From DASVBE01 sp036375995 (lineage in GTDB: Bacteria > Actinomycetota > Actinomycetes > Streptosporangiales > Streptosporangiaceae): a DNA stretch of 21,164 nt. Below, piece by piece: positions 1 through 6,358 of the stretch; position 1 is the stretch's first letter; every line of letters starts with the position of its first letter. The notes beneath the pieces were generated by a model, which saw only the letters and a program-made list of their open reading frames with translations, did not search any database and was not told the origin of the DNA. The stretch covers positions 1 through 21,164 of the forward strand of contig DASVBE010000038.1 in assembly GCA_036375995.1 (NCBI GenBank), in the 5' to 3' direction. The position numbers were made by a program, and so were the translations under genes.

Positions 1-505
1 TCAGCGAGATCAGCCCGGCCTTGGCCGCCCCGTACGGGGACAGCGCGGCGGCCCCGCCCACCCCGGCCACCGAGGCCACGTTGATCACCGAGCCGTCGCC
101 GCGCTCGATCAGGTGCGGCCCGATCGCGTGCAGCACATACACCGCGGAGTCCAGGTTGAGCTTCATCAGCTTGTCCCAGCCCTCGAGCCGCAGGTCGAGG
201 AACGGGGCCATGAACCGGGACCCGCCCGCGTTGTTGACCACGATCTCGATGTGCTCCAGCTGGCCGATGGCCGCCGCCACCGCCGAGTCGACCTCGTCCC
301 TGCTGGTCACGTCGGCGGGGATGACCACGGCCTTGCGGCCCAGCGCGGTGATGTCCGCGGCGGTATCGGCCAGCCCGGCCTCGGTCCGCGCCACCAGGGC
401 CACGTCGGCCCCGGACGCGGCCAGCCCGACGGCGATCGAGCGGCCGATGCCGCGGGATGCGCCGGTGACGAACGCGTTCCGGCCGGTGAGGTCGAACAGG
501 CTCAC
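1..505 (-). CDS. SDR-family NAD(P)-dependent oxidoreductase (C-terminus missing, cut by window edge)
   Basis: The first 168 residues of a classical short-chain dehydrogenase/reductase are present. The Rossmann dinucleotide motif TGASRGIG lies near residues 14-21, the structural motif NNAG near residue 91, and the catalytic Ser (NVASVAG) and Tyr/Lys (YGAAK) close to the window edge. The likely reaction is NAD(P)-dependent oxidation or reduction of an alcohol/ketone or 3-oxoacyl-type substrate in the cytoplasm; the substrate cannot be read from this part. The GTG start at 505 is chosen because GGGAGGA lies about 7 nt upstream, inside the end of the hydrolase gene, and the two genes are separated by only 2 nt. 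Translation is therefore probably coupled. It is the third gene of the operon with the hydrolase and the zinc-motif protein. Family assignment is firm; substrate is unknown. Confidence 0.93.
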   Translation of the reverse strand, partial: MSLFDLTGRNAFVTGASRGIGRSIAVGLAASGADVALVARTEAGLADTAADITALGRKAVVIPADVTSRDEVDSAVAAAIGQLEHIEIVVNNAGGSRFMAPFLDLRLEGWDKLMKLNLDSAVYVLHAIGPHLIERGDGSVINVASVAGVGGAAALSPYGAAKAGLISL

Positions 506-507
506 GG

Positions 508-1224
508 TCAGTCCTCCCAGTCGGTGGGCAGCGGCCAGGCCGTGGGGTTGACCTGCCGCACGATCTCGTTCTGAACAATACGGACATACGGCTCCCCCAC
601 CCACAGGTGCCTGGCCCGAGCCACGGCGATCATCCGGGCGTGCGGGACCCGGGCGAACCGCGGCGCCGCCTCGTCCGGCCGCAGGTAGTCGTCCAGCTCG
701 GGGACCAGGGCGAGCAGCGGCTTGCCGGACGCCGCCCAGCGGTCGAGGTCGGCGTCGCCGGCCCGCTTCAGCGCGGGCGAGAGCAGGACCGCACCCTCCA
801 CGGCCGGTTCCTGGCTGCCCCACTTGAGCGCCAGCTCGGTGCCGAACGACCAGCCCACCAGCCAGATCCGGGGCAGCCCGGCGGCCACTGCGAAGGCGAC
901 TGCCGCGGCCACGTCGAAGCGCTCGCCGTCGCCGTCGCCGAACTCGCCCTCGCTGGTCCCCTCGGCCGAGCTGGTCCCGCGGGTGTTGAACCGCAGCACG
1001 GCAAGATCGGCCAGGGCGGGCAGCCGGAACGCGGCCTTGCGCAGCAGGTGGCTGTCCATCATGCCGCCGGCCGTCGGCAGCGGGTGCAGGAAGATCAGCG
1101 TGGCCGCCGGCCGGCGCCCCAGCGGAAGCGCCAGCTCACCGACCAGGCGGAGCCCGTCTGCCGTGGTCAGGGTGACCGGCTGCCGGTCGGCCGGCAGCAC
1201 GGTGGCTGCCCTGATCTCACCCAC
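508..1224 (-). CDS. Alpha/beta hydrolase, small serine hydrolase
   Basis: A 238-residue alpha/beta-hydrolase fold protein. The nucleophile elbow GWSFGTE carries the catalytic Ser. An acidic candidate lies in VPELDDYLRP and the His in RARHLWVGE near the C-terminus. The oxyanion-side loop reads FLHPLP rather than the usual HG. It probably hydrolyses an ester or similar bond in the cytoplasm; no signal peptide is visible. The reading frame stays open far upstream, but that extension overlaps the zinc-motif gene in another frame and has no family similarity. The GTG at 1224 is preferred because AAGGAGGGG sits 4-12 nt upstream, and this Shine-Dalgarno overlaps the TAA stop of the preceding gene. 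Downstream, the SDR gene begins 2 nt after its stop. Specific substrate unknown. Confidence 0.88.
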   Translation of the reverse strand: MGEIRAATVLPADRQPVTLTTADGLRLVGELALPLGRRPAATLIFLHPLPTAGGMMDSHLLRKAAFRLPALADLAVLRFNTRGTSSAEGTSEGEFGDGDGERFDVAAAVAFAVAAGLPRIWLVGWSFGTELALKWGSQEPAVEGAVLLSPALKRAGDADLDRWAASGKPLLALVPELDDYLRPDEAAPRFARVPHARMIAVARARHLWVGEPYVRIVQNEIVRQVNPTAWPLPTDWED

Positions 1225-1235
1225 GCTGCCCCTCC

Positions 1236-1598
1236 TTAGCCGCGATTCCTGCGCCCCCGGCCGGGCGCGGGCCGCCGGGGCCTGCGCTGCCAGCAGGGAT
1301 TGTGCCAGTGCCGCCGGCCGCCCGCAGCAGTGGACCCGGACTGCCACACCACCACGTGCGCCACCCCCGGGCGGATCTCCTGATCGCACCCCGGGCAGCG
1401 GTACGTCTTGGTCGCTGCCGGGCCCGGCACCGAGCGCACCACCCAGTCCCCGTCCGGCCACGTCTCGGTCCGCTCCGGCCCCAGCCGGACGCCGGGCCCT
1501 TCGCCGTCGTCCCTCCCGGTGGCCGGCCGTGGCGCCAGCCCACCGCGTGGCCTCCGCGGCAGGTCAGCAGGCAGGCGCCGGGCCTTGCGTGGGCTCAC
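1236..1598 (-). CDS. Small zinc-motif protein of the type often labelled 'ATP/GTP-binding protein'
   Basis: A 120-residue protein with a basic, low-complexity N-terminal half and a compact metal-binding C-terminal half. YRCPGCDQEI supplies a CxxC pair at about 68-71, followed by HVVVW and then RRHWHNPCW with His97, His99 and Cys102. This is a plausible one-zinc treble-clef or HNH-like knuckle, and the tail is Arg/Pro rich. I recall the same small protein in other actinomycetes beside an alpha/beta hydrolase, commonly named ATP/GTP-binding although no P-loop is present. Two GTG starts are possible: 1607 (123 aa) and 1598. I prefer 1598 because TACAGT at 1611-1606 is a good -10 hexamer ending 7 nt before it, which would give a leaderless message. 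First gene of a three-gene operon; function unknown. Confidence 0.8.
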   Translation of the reverse strand: MSPRKARRLPADLPRRPRGGLAPRPATGRDDGEGPGVRLGPERTETWPDGDWVVRSVPGPAATKTYRCPGCDQEIRPGVAHVVVWQSGSTAAGGRRHWHNPCWQRRPRRPAPGRGRRNRG

Positions 1599-1605
1599 GG
1601 CCGTC

Positions 1606-1611
1606 ACTGTA
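1606..1611 (-). promoter_or_regulatory. Candidate -10 element of the zinc-protein/hydrolase/SDR operon
   Basis: Read on the minus strand, TACAGT ends 7 nt before GTG 1598, so transcription would begin at or next to the start codon. No good -35 is visible. The same hexamer serves nucS. Inference from sequence only. Confidence 0.4.
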
Positions 1612-1724
1612 AGGCATCACCGCCTGCCCGCAGCCCCGGCCCGGCGACCCGGGGGCCAGGGACCAGTGCCGGGCCCGGAAGTCCCGGTCAGTCCGGCGCA
1701 TACCGCCATGGGACCATGTGCCGC

Positions 1725-2099
1725 ATGGATCACACCGAGGCGCAGGCGTTCGCGGAGCAGTGGGTCAGGGACTGGAATGCCCACGACATCGACGCGCTGC
1801 TCGAGCACTTCACCGACGATGCCGTCTTCACCTCGCCGGTGGCCGTGCGGCTGCTCGGCGGTGACGGGGTGATCCGCGGCAAGGAGGCCCTGCGGGCCTA
1901 CTGGTCCGAGGGCGTCCGGCTCATCCCGGACCTCCGCTTCGAGGTTCTGGCTGTCTGCGCCGGCATCAGCACCGTGGTCATCAACTACCGCAACCAGGCC
2001 GGCGGCGTGGTCTGCGAGGTTCTCACGTTCGACGGCCCCCTGGTCAGGGAGGGCCACGGCACCTATCCCGCCCAGGCCCCGGTCGGACTGGAGAAGTGA
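1725..2099 (+). CDS. SnoaL/NTF2-like domain protein
   Basis: A 124-residue single-domain protein with the cone-shaped NTF2/SnoaL pattern. The opening helix EAQAFAEQWVRDWNAHDIDALLEHFTDDAVFTSP is typical, followed by GKEALRAYWSEGVRLIPDLRFEV and a strand-rich C-terminal half ending VLTFDGPLVREGHGTY. Relatives include polyketide cyclases, ketosteroid-isomerase-like enzymes and many proteins of unknown role; no substrate can be assigned. An in-frame ATG at 1716 would add three residues (MCR). I prefer ATG 1725 because MDHTEAQ begins directly at the first helix, but neither start has a convincing Shine-Dalgarno. It is divergent from the zinc-protein operon and lies 117 bp upstream of nucS, which has its own promoter. 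Confidence 0.85.
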   Translation: MDHTEAQAFAEQWVRDWNAHDIDALLEHFTDDAVFTSPVAVRLLGGDGVIRGKEALRAYWSEGVRLIPDLRFEVLAVCAGISTVVINYRNQAGGVVCEVLTFDGPLVREGHGTYPAQAPVGLEK

Positions 2100-2180
2100 T
2101 TCCCGCGCCCATGCCCCACCCGGGGACCAGGCGCATCGTGCTCTGCGTACGGCCGTAGCGGCGGCTGCGGTCGGGCGCCT

Positions 2181-2208
2181 TTGGCTACGGCGGCCGGCCC
2201 CGTACAGT
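2181..2208 (+). promoter_or_regulatory. nucS promoter, probably leaderless
   Basis: TTGGCT (2181-2186), a 16-bp spacer and TACAGT (2203-2208) form a good housekeeping-type actinobacterial promoter. The -10 ends 8 nt before the GTG start of nucS and there is no Shine-Dalgarno, so the transcript probably begins at or within 2 nt of the start codon. Confidence 0.6.
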
Positions 2209-2216
2209 TTGCTGCC

Positions 2217-2876
2217 GTGCGCATTGTCATCGCCCGGTGCAGCGTCGACTACGCGGGACGGCTGTCCGCCCACCTCCCGCTGGCCACCAGGCTCATCATG
2301 ATCAAGGCCGACGGGTCGGTGCTGGTCCACTCCGACGGCGGCTCGTACAAGCCGCTGAACTGGATGTCGCCGCCCTGCCGGCTCGCCGAGGAAGAAGGCC
2401 GCTGGGTGGTCACCGGCAAGTCCGGCGAGACCCTCACGATCGAGCTCACCGACGTCCTCAGCGACTCCTCCTGGGACCTGGGCGTCGACCCCGGCCTGGT
2501 CAAGGACGGCGTCGAGTCGCACCTGCAGGAGCTGCTTGCGGCCCAGCTGGGCGTTCTCGGCGTGGGCTGGCGGCTGGTGCGCCGGGAGTACCCGACCGCG
2601 ATCGGCCCGGTCGACCTCATGTGCCGGGACGCCACGGGCGGCGCGGTGGCCATCGAGATCAAGCGCCGCGGCGAGATCGACGGCGTCGAGCAGCTCACCC
2701 GCTACCTCGAGCTGCTGAACCGGGACCCGCTGCTGGCCCCGGTGCGCGGCATCTTCGCCGCCCAGGAGATCCGCCCGCAGGCCCGGGTCCTGGCCGAGGA
2801 CCGCGGCATCAGCTGCCTGATCCTCGACTACGAGGCCATGCGCGGCACCGACGACGGCGCGCTGCGGCTGTTCTAA
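2217..2876 (+). CDS. nucS: Mismatch-specific endonuclease NucS/EndoMS
   Basis: This 219-residue protein is a clear NucS. The N-terminal DNA-binding half carries the conserved SVDYAGRLSAHLP, KADGSVLVHSD and YKPLNWMSPPC blocks at residues 9-54. The C-terminal nuclease half begins at LGVDPGLVKDGVE (88-100) and holds the PD-(D/E)XK-type residues Asp133 (GPVDLMC), Glu147 and Lys149 (IEIKRR), then DGVEQLTRYLELLNRD. The C-terminal GALRLF matches the tail family members use to contact the sliding clamp. In actinobacteria lacking MutS/MutL the enzyme cuts both strands at mismatches and lowers mutation rate. Length fits the family (about 220-226 aa). The GTG start matches the conserved MR(V/I)xIA N-terminus. 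Its stop codon lies inside a long dyad that likely ends its transcript. Confidence 0.97.
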   Translation: MRIVIARCSVDYAGRLSAHLPLATRLIMIKADGSVLVHSDGGSYKPLNWMSPPCRLAEEEGRWVVTGKSGETLTIELTDVLSDSSWDLGVDPGLVKDGVESHLQELLAAQLGVLGVGWRLVRREYPTAIGPVDLMCRDATGGAVAIEIKRRGEIDGVEQLTRYLELLNRDPLLAPVRGIFAAQEIRPQARVLAEDRGISCLILDYEAMRGTDDGALRLF

Positions 2877-2903
2877 CCCGCCACAGCGGGCTAGAACAGC
2901 CGC
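2864..2903. terminator. Bidirectional hairpin terminator spanning the nucS stop codon
   Basis: An 18-bp stem with one mismatch (A2876 opposite C2891) closes a 4-nt CACA loop: arms 2864-2881 and 2886-2903. The left arm includes the last codons and TAA of nucS, and the right arm lies just past the stop of the convergent ABC permease gene (2912). Being nearly symmetrical it would fold in RNA from either strand. There is no strong U-tract, as is common for actinomycete terminators. Confidence 0.75.
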
Positions 2904-2911
2904 GCCCCCGC

Positions 2912-3784
2912 CTAGCGTTCCTGCCGTGCGTAGCGCCGGACGCAGACCGGGATCAGCACGCCCAGCATCAGCACGCTCATCCCCGCGGTCACCAGCACCG
3001 GGTGGGTCAGCGGCCAGGAGCCGCTGGCGCCGCCGGCCTGGGCTGTGCCGAACAGCTGCCGGGCCGCGGCGACCACCGCGCTGACCGGGTTCCATTCGGC
3101 GATTACCTTCAGCCAGACGGGCATCCCGGCGATCGGCACGAACACGTTCGACACGAACCCGAGCAGGAACGCGGGCAGCATGGACAGGGCGTCCGCGGAC
3201 TGCGGGCTCCTGGCGATCAGCCCGATCAGCACGCCGATCCAGCTCATCGCGAAGGCGAACAGCAGGAGCAGGGTGAACCCGGCCACCGCGGGGCCCAGGC
3301 CGTCCTGCGCCCGCCAGCCGGCCGCCAGCCCGCAGCCGATCATCACCGCGAGCCCCGGCAGGCCGACGATGATGCCGGACAGGGTCCGCCCGGCCAGCAC
3401 CGCGGGCCGGGCTATCGGCATCGTGCGGAACCGGTCGATCACTCCCTCGCTCATGTCGGTCGCCACCGCGACCGCCACCGCCGACGAGCTGAAGATCGTC
3501 ATCTGCGCGAACAGCCCGGAGATCAGGTAGGTCCGGTAGTGCCCGCCGGGCACGTGGATCGCGCTGCCGAACAGGTAGCCGAACAGCACGATGAAGATCA
3601 CCGGCATCAGCACGCTGCCGATGATCAGGTCCGGCTGGCTGCGGGCGCGCAGGACGTACCGCACGGTCACCGTGCGGATGTCGCCCAGCGCCTGGTGCAG
3701 GCGGCCGCCCAGCGTGGCGGGCCGGGCCGCAGCGGGCGGCACCATCCCGCCGGCCGTTGAGGTGGCCGTCAGCGCCGTCGTCAT
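2912..3784 (-). CDS. ABC-2 type transporter permease (DrrB-like)
   Basis: A 290-residue membrane protein of the ABC-2 permease family. About 40 N-terminal residues precede the first membrane segment (PDLIIGSVLMPVIFIVLFGYLFG). Further hydrophobic segments include YLISGLFAQMTIFSSSAVAVAVA, the pair AVMIGCGLAAGW and VAGFTLLLLFAFAMSWIGVLIGLIA, ALSMLPAFLLGFVSNVFVPIAG and the terminal VLVTAGMSVLMLGVLIPVCV, six in all. The loop TDMSEGVIDRFRTMPIARPAVLAGR is the typical coupling region, and the NPVSAVVAAARQLFG block is characteristic of the DrrB group. It should pair with the adjacent ATPase to export a drug-like or lipid-like substrate. Its ATG overlaps the ATPase stop (ATGA), so expression is coupled. 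Substrate unknown. Confidence 0.93.
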   Translation of the reverse strand: MTTALTATSTAGGMVPPAAARPATLGGRLHQALGDIRTVTVRYVLRARSQPDLIIGSVLMPVIFIVLFGYLFGSAIHVPGGHYRTYLISGLFAQMTIFSSSAVAVAVATDMSEGVIDRFRTMPIARPAVLAGRTLSGIIVGLPGLAVMIGCGLAAGWRAQDGLGPAVAGFTLLLLFAFAMSWIGVLIGLIARSPQSADALSMLPAFLLGFVSNVFVPIAGMPVWLKVIAEWNPVSAVVAAARQLFGTAQAGGASGSWPLTHPVLVTAGMSVLMLGVLIPVCVRRYARQER

Positions 3785-4782
3785 CGCGCACCTGCCCCGG
3801 CCAGCTCGGACGGCGTTTCGGCACCGGCCGGGCCGGGCCGGGCCGCCGCCCCGTCCGCCCCGGTGAGCAGCGTGAAGGCCTCTTCCAGCGACGGCCGCTG
3901 CAGCGCGACGTCGGCGACGTCCGCGCCGAGCGGCGCCAGCCGCCGGACCACCGCGGCCAGCGAGCCGAGGCCGTGCGGCGCGGGCAGCGTCAGCGTGCGG
4001 CCATCCGCCGCCAGGTCGCCCTCGCCGAGCAGCTCATGCAGCTGGCCCGGGCCGGCGCCCGCGCCGTCGCGGAGCACCACGCGGATCCGGGTCGCGCCGA
4101 CCGCGGCGCGCAGCTGGCCCGGGGTGCCCGTGGCCGCCACCCGCCCGTCGCTGAGCACCACCACCTCGTCGGCCAGCTGCTCGGCCTCGTCCAGGTACTG
4201 GCTGGTCAGCAGCACGGTGGTGGCGGACCCTGTGACCAGCGCCCGGATCGCCGACCACACCTGCGCCCGGCTGACCGGGTCCAGGGCGGTGGTCGGCTCG
4301 TCCAGGAACAGCACCGGCGGTGCGGCGAGCACGCTGGCCGCCAGGTCGAGCCGCCGCCGCATCCCGCCGGAGTAGGTGCGGACGAGGCGACCGGCCGCCT
4401 CGGTGAGGCCGAACTCCTCGAGCAGCTCATCGGCCCGGCGCCGGGCCACCGCGGCGGGCAGGTGCATGAGCTGCCCCACGATGCGCAGGTTCTGCCGGCC
4501 CGTCAGCAGCTCGTCCACGGTCGCGCCCTGCCCGGTCACGCCGATCCGGGCGCGGACCTCGGCCGGGTCGCGCAGCACGCCGAACCCGGCCACCGCCGCG
4601 GTCCCGGCGTCCGGGCGGATCAGCGTGGTCAGGATCCGCACGGCCGTCGACTTGCCCGCGCCATTGCGGCCGAGCAGGGCGCACACCGTCCCCGGCGGCA
4701 CCGCCAGATCGATGCCGCGCAGCGCCGGCCTGCGCCGGAACGATTTCACCAGGCCCTCGGCCCGGATGGCGTATTCCGCCAC
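3781..4782 (-). CDS. ABC transporter ATP-binding protein (DrrA-like)
   Basis: A 333-residue ATPase with all nucleotide-binding motifs: Walker A GRNGAGKS (38-45), Q-loop Gln85 in VTGQGATVD, signature YSGGM (137-141) and Walker B VLFLDE (157-162). The switch-loop position reads TSQYLDEAEQ, with Gln195 where most ABC ATPases have His. To my knowledge that is usual for DrrA-type drug-export ATPases. After the core comes a C-terminal accessory domain (about 225-315) ending RPSLEEAFTLLTG, then an Ala/Gly/Pro-rich tail. The GTG start is set by GGAGGA 5 nt upstream. It energises the permease encoded 4-bp-overlapping downstream. The divergent TetR gene and shared operator indicate ligand-induced export, as in self-resistance or xenobiotic efflux cassettes. 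Confidence 0.95.
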   Translation of the reverse strand: MAEYAIRAEGLVKSFRRRPALRGIDLAVPPGTVCALLGRNGAGKSTAVRILTTLIRPDAGTAAVAGFGVLRDPAEVRARIGVTGQGATVDELLTGRQNLRIVGQLMHLPAAVARRRADELLEEFGLTEAAGRLVRTYSGGMRRRLDLAASVLAAPPVLFLDEPTTALDPVSRAQVWSAIRALVTGSATTVLLTSQYLDEAEQLADEVVVLSDGRVAATGTPGQLRAAVGATRIRVVLRDGAGAGPGQLHELLGEGDLAADGRTLTLPAPHGLGSLAAVVRRLAPLGADVADVALQRPSLEEAFTLLTGADGAAARPGPAGAETPSELAGAGAR

Positions 4783-4795
4783 GGATTCCTCCAGT

Positions 4796-4844
4796 GCGTA
4801 CGATGTACCCTATGAGTACATCGTACGCTAGTAATACGATGTAC
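4796..4844. promoter_or_regulatory. Divergent operator/promoter of the exporter and its TetR regulator
   Basis: A perfect 13-bp inverted repeat, GCGTACGATGTAC (4796-4808) and GTACATCGTACGC (4816-4828), is separated by 7 bp. A third half-site, TACGATGTAC (4835-4844), follows in direct orientation and ends 2 nt before the TetR ATG. Each half contains TACGAT, a good actinobacterial -10. The plus copy at 4835-4840 would give a leaderless TetR transcript. The minus copy at 4825-4820 would start the exporter mRNA about 30 nt before its GTG, leaving room for its Shine-Dalgarno. Binding would therefore cover both promoters and give repression plus autoregulation. Confidence 0.75.
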
Positions 4845-4846
4845 GC

Positions 4847-5746
4847 ATGTCAAGCCAGCGGGACGACGCGACCAGGCCGGCCGCCGCGGGCCCACCCGGG
4901 GTCACGGCCGGGACCCGCGGGCCCGCCCCGGGTGCGCAGGCGCACCGTGCACCGGAAGCCGGGCGCTCCTTCTGGGGCGGCGTCGAGCTGCTGTGGGAGC
5001 TCGAGACGGAGACGCAGCGGCCGCGCCGCCGGACGGGCACGGCGCTGGACCGCGAGCAGATCGTCCGCGAGGCGATCAGGATCGCGGACACCGACGGCCT
5101 GGATGCGGTCACCATGCGCCGGGTCGCGCAGCAGCTCGGCACCGGCGCGATGTCCCTCTACCGGCATGTCCCGGACAAGGACGCGCTGGTCGCCCTGATG
5201 GTCGACACCGTCATCGGGGACATGATCGGCGAGTCCCCGCTGCCGCCGCAGGTGGCGCTGCCGCCGGGCCTGACCTGGCGGGAAGGGCTGCGGCTGATCG
5301 CGGAGAGCAACTGGCAGACCTGCCGGGAGCACCGCTGGTATCCCGAGGCCACCATCGCCCAGCCCCCGCTGACACCGAACGGCCTGGCCGGCCTGGAGGC
5401 CGCGCTGAGCCTGTTCGACGGCTACGACCTGGCCGTCACCGAGAAGATGATGTTCGTCACCGCGGTGCACCAGACCGTGCTGCACGCGGCGCTGAACCTG
5501 CTGCTGGAAGAGCGGTCCCGGGCCCGGTTCCAGGTCGATGACGCGGAGGTGTTCGCCGGCGCGTCGGCGTTCCTGGGCAAGATGGCCGCCAGCGGGCGCT
5601 ATCCGCGGGTCACCGAGCTGATCAGCCGGATCGGCCAGGAACCCCAGGACGCCGGCGCTGAACGGGACTGGATCCTGGCGGGCGTGGACCTCATCCTGGA
5701 CGGCATCGCCGCCCGCCTGGCCCAGCACGACGCCAGAAAGCCCTAG
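4847..5746 (+). CDS. TetR-family transcriptional regulator
   Basis: A 299-residue repressor. The TetR N-terminal domain spans about residues 66-125: LDREQIVREAIRIADTDGLDAVTMRRVAQQLG, then the recognition helix GAMSLYRHVPDKDALVALMVD. The C-terminal ligand-binding region (about 140-295) is of the long type found in regulators beside DrrAB-like exporters. The N-terminal 45 residues are Ala/Pro/Gly-rich and unlike the family, and WGGVELLWELE at 43-52 resembles where many relatives begin. The only ATG is at 4847, which also fits the leaderless -10 six nucleotides upstream, so I keep it. It probably represses the divergent ABC genes and itself through the 4796-4844 operator until an export substrate binds. 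Its TAG shares CTA bases with the convergent deaminase stop. Confidence 0.92.
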   Translation: MSSQRDDATRPAAAGPPGVTAGTRGPAPGAQAHRAPEAGRSFWGGVELLWELETETQRPRRRTGTALDREQIVREAIRIADTDGLDAVTMRRVAQQLGTGAMSLYRHVPDKDALVALMVDTVIGDMIGESPLPPQVALPPGLTWREGLRLIAESNWQTCREHRWYPEATIAQPPLTPNGLAGLEAALSLFDGYDLAVTEKMMFVTAVHQTVLHAALNLLLEERSRARFQVDDAEVFAGASAFLGKMAASGRYPRVTELISRIGQEPQDAGAERDWILAGVDLILDGIAARLAQHDARKP

Positions 5747-6231
5747 CCGAGCAGGTGCGCGTTGGGGGCCCGGGCGGCCTCCGCCAGCGCCGGGATCTCG
5801 GTTACGGTCACGCCGGCCGCCTCCAGGACCGCGGCGCCGCCGCCGGGCACGAACAGCGGCGGCTCCTGCCAGGCGATGACCACCCGGCGCAGGCCGGCCG
5901 CGATGATCAGCTCCGCGCAGGGGCGGGGCCGCGAGGCCCGGGCCGCGCACGGCTCCAGCGAGCTGTACAGGGTGGCCCCGGCGGGCACCGCCCCGGCCAG
6001 CTTGGCCAGGGCCGCCTCCTCGGCGTGGTCGGCCGGGCCGGTCTCCCGGGAGAAGCCGGTGGCCAGCAGCGCACCGCCGGCCGCGACCACGACTGCGCCC
6101 ACGCTGAACGCGGTGGCCGACGGGGGACATTGCCCGGCCAGCGCCACGGCCCGGGCTAGCCAGGCCTCATCCGCCCCGGCCATGCCCGGCGGGCCGGGCT
6201 GGCCTGGGCTTTCCTGCTGGCTTCCGGGCAT
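5743..6231 (-). CDS. Stand-alone RibD-type/cytidine-deaminase-like zinc deaminase
   Basis: A 162-residue single-domain zinc deaminase. CPPSATAFSVGAVVV precedes the metal/catalytic motif HAE (69-71), and SLEPCAARASRPRPCAELI supplies two Cys ligands (95 and 105). It resembles the N-terminal deaminase domain of the riboflavin enzyme RibD, but the reductase domain is absent and the two Cys are separated by nine residues, against the eight I expect in RibD. It may deaminate a pyrimidine or related base; the substrate is not established. ATG 6231 follows GGGGAG at short spacing. ATG 6183 (146 aa, beginning MAGADEAWLARA) is a real alternative because the first 16 residues are Gly/Pro/Gln filler. Divergent from the aldehyde dehydrogenase gene and convergent with TetR, with overlapping stop codons. 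Confidence 0.82.
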   Translation of the reverse strand: MPGSQQESPGQPGPPGMAGADEAWLARAVALAGQCPPSATAFSVGAVVVAAGGALLATGFSRETGPADHAEEAALAKLAGAVPAGATLYSSLEPCAARASRPRPCAELIIAAGLRRVVIAWQEPPLFVPGGGAAVLEAAGVTVTEIPALAEAARAPNAHLLG

Positions 6232-6246
6232 CGGCTCCCCCGCTGT

Positions 6247-6271
6247 CGCGACCCGCTGCCGCGACCCGCTG
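6247..6271. repeat. Two tandem 12-bp repeats in the deaminase/aldehyde dehydrogenase gap
   Basis: CGCGACCCGCTG occurs at 6247-6258 and 6260-6271, a 13-bp period, in the 127-bp divergent intergenic region. It lies in the presumed 5' leader of the deaminase gene. It could be a regulator site or slippage product. A weak plus-strand -10 (TACTGT, 6307-6312) lies farther along, without a clear -35. Confidence 0.4.
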
Positions 6272-6358
6272 TACCGCCAGTATCTCTGCTGGCATTACCG
6301 GTGGTTTACTGTGCACGGCGGCAGCAGGAACCGCCCGCATTTGACGACGGTGAGGCCG

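Noticed and set aside
4034..4258. Additional short frames inside the ABC ATPase gene.
   Set aside because: They are off-frame shadows of the ATPase, whose motifs are all in one continuous frame; no frameshift is needed.
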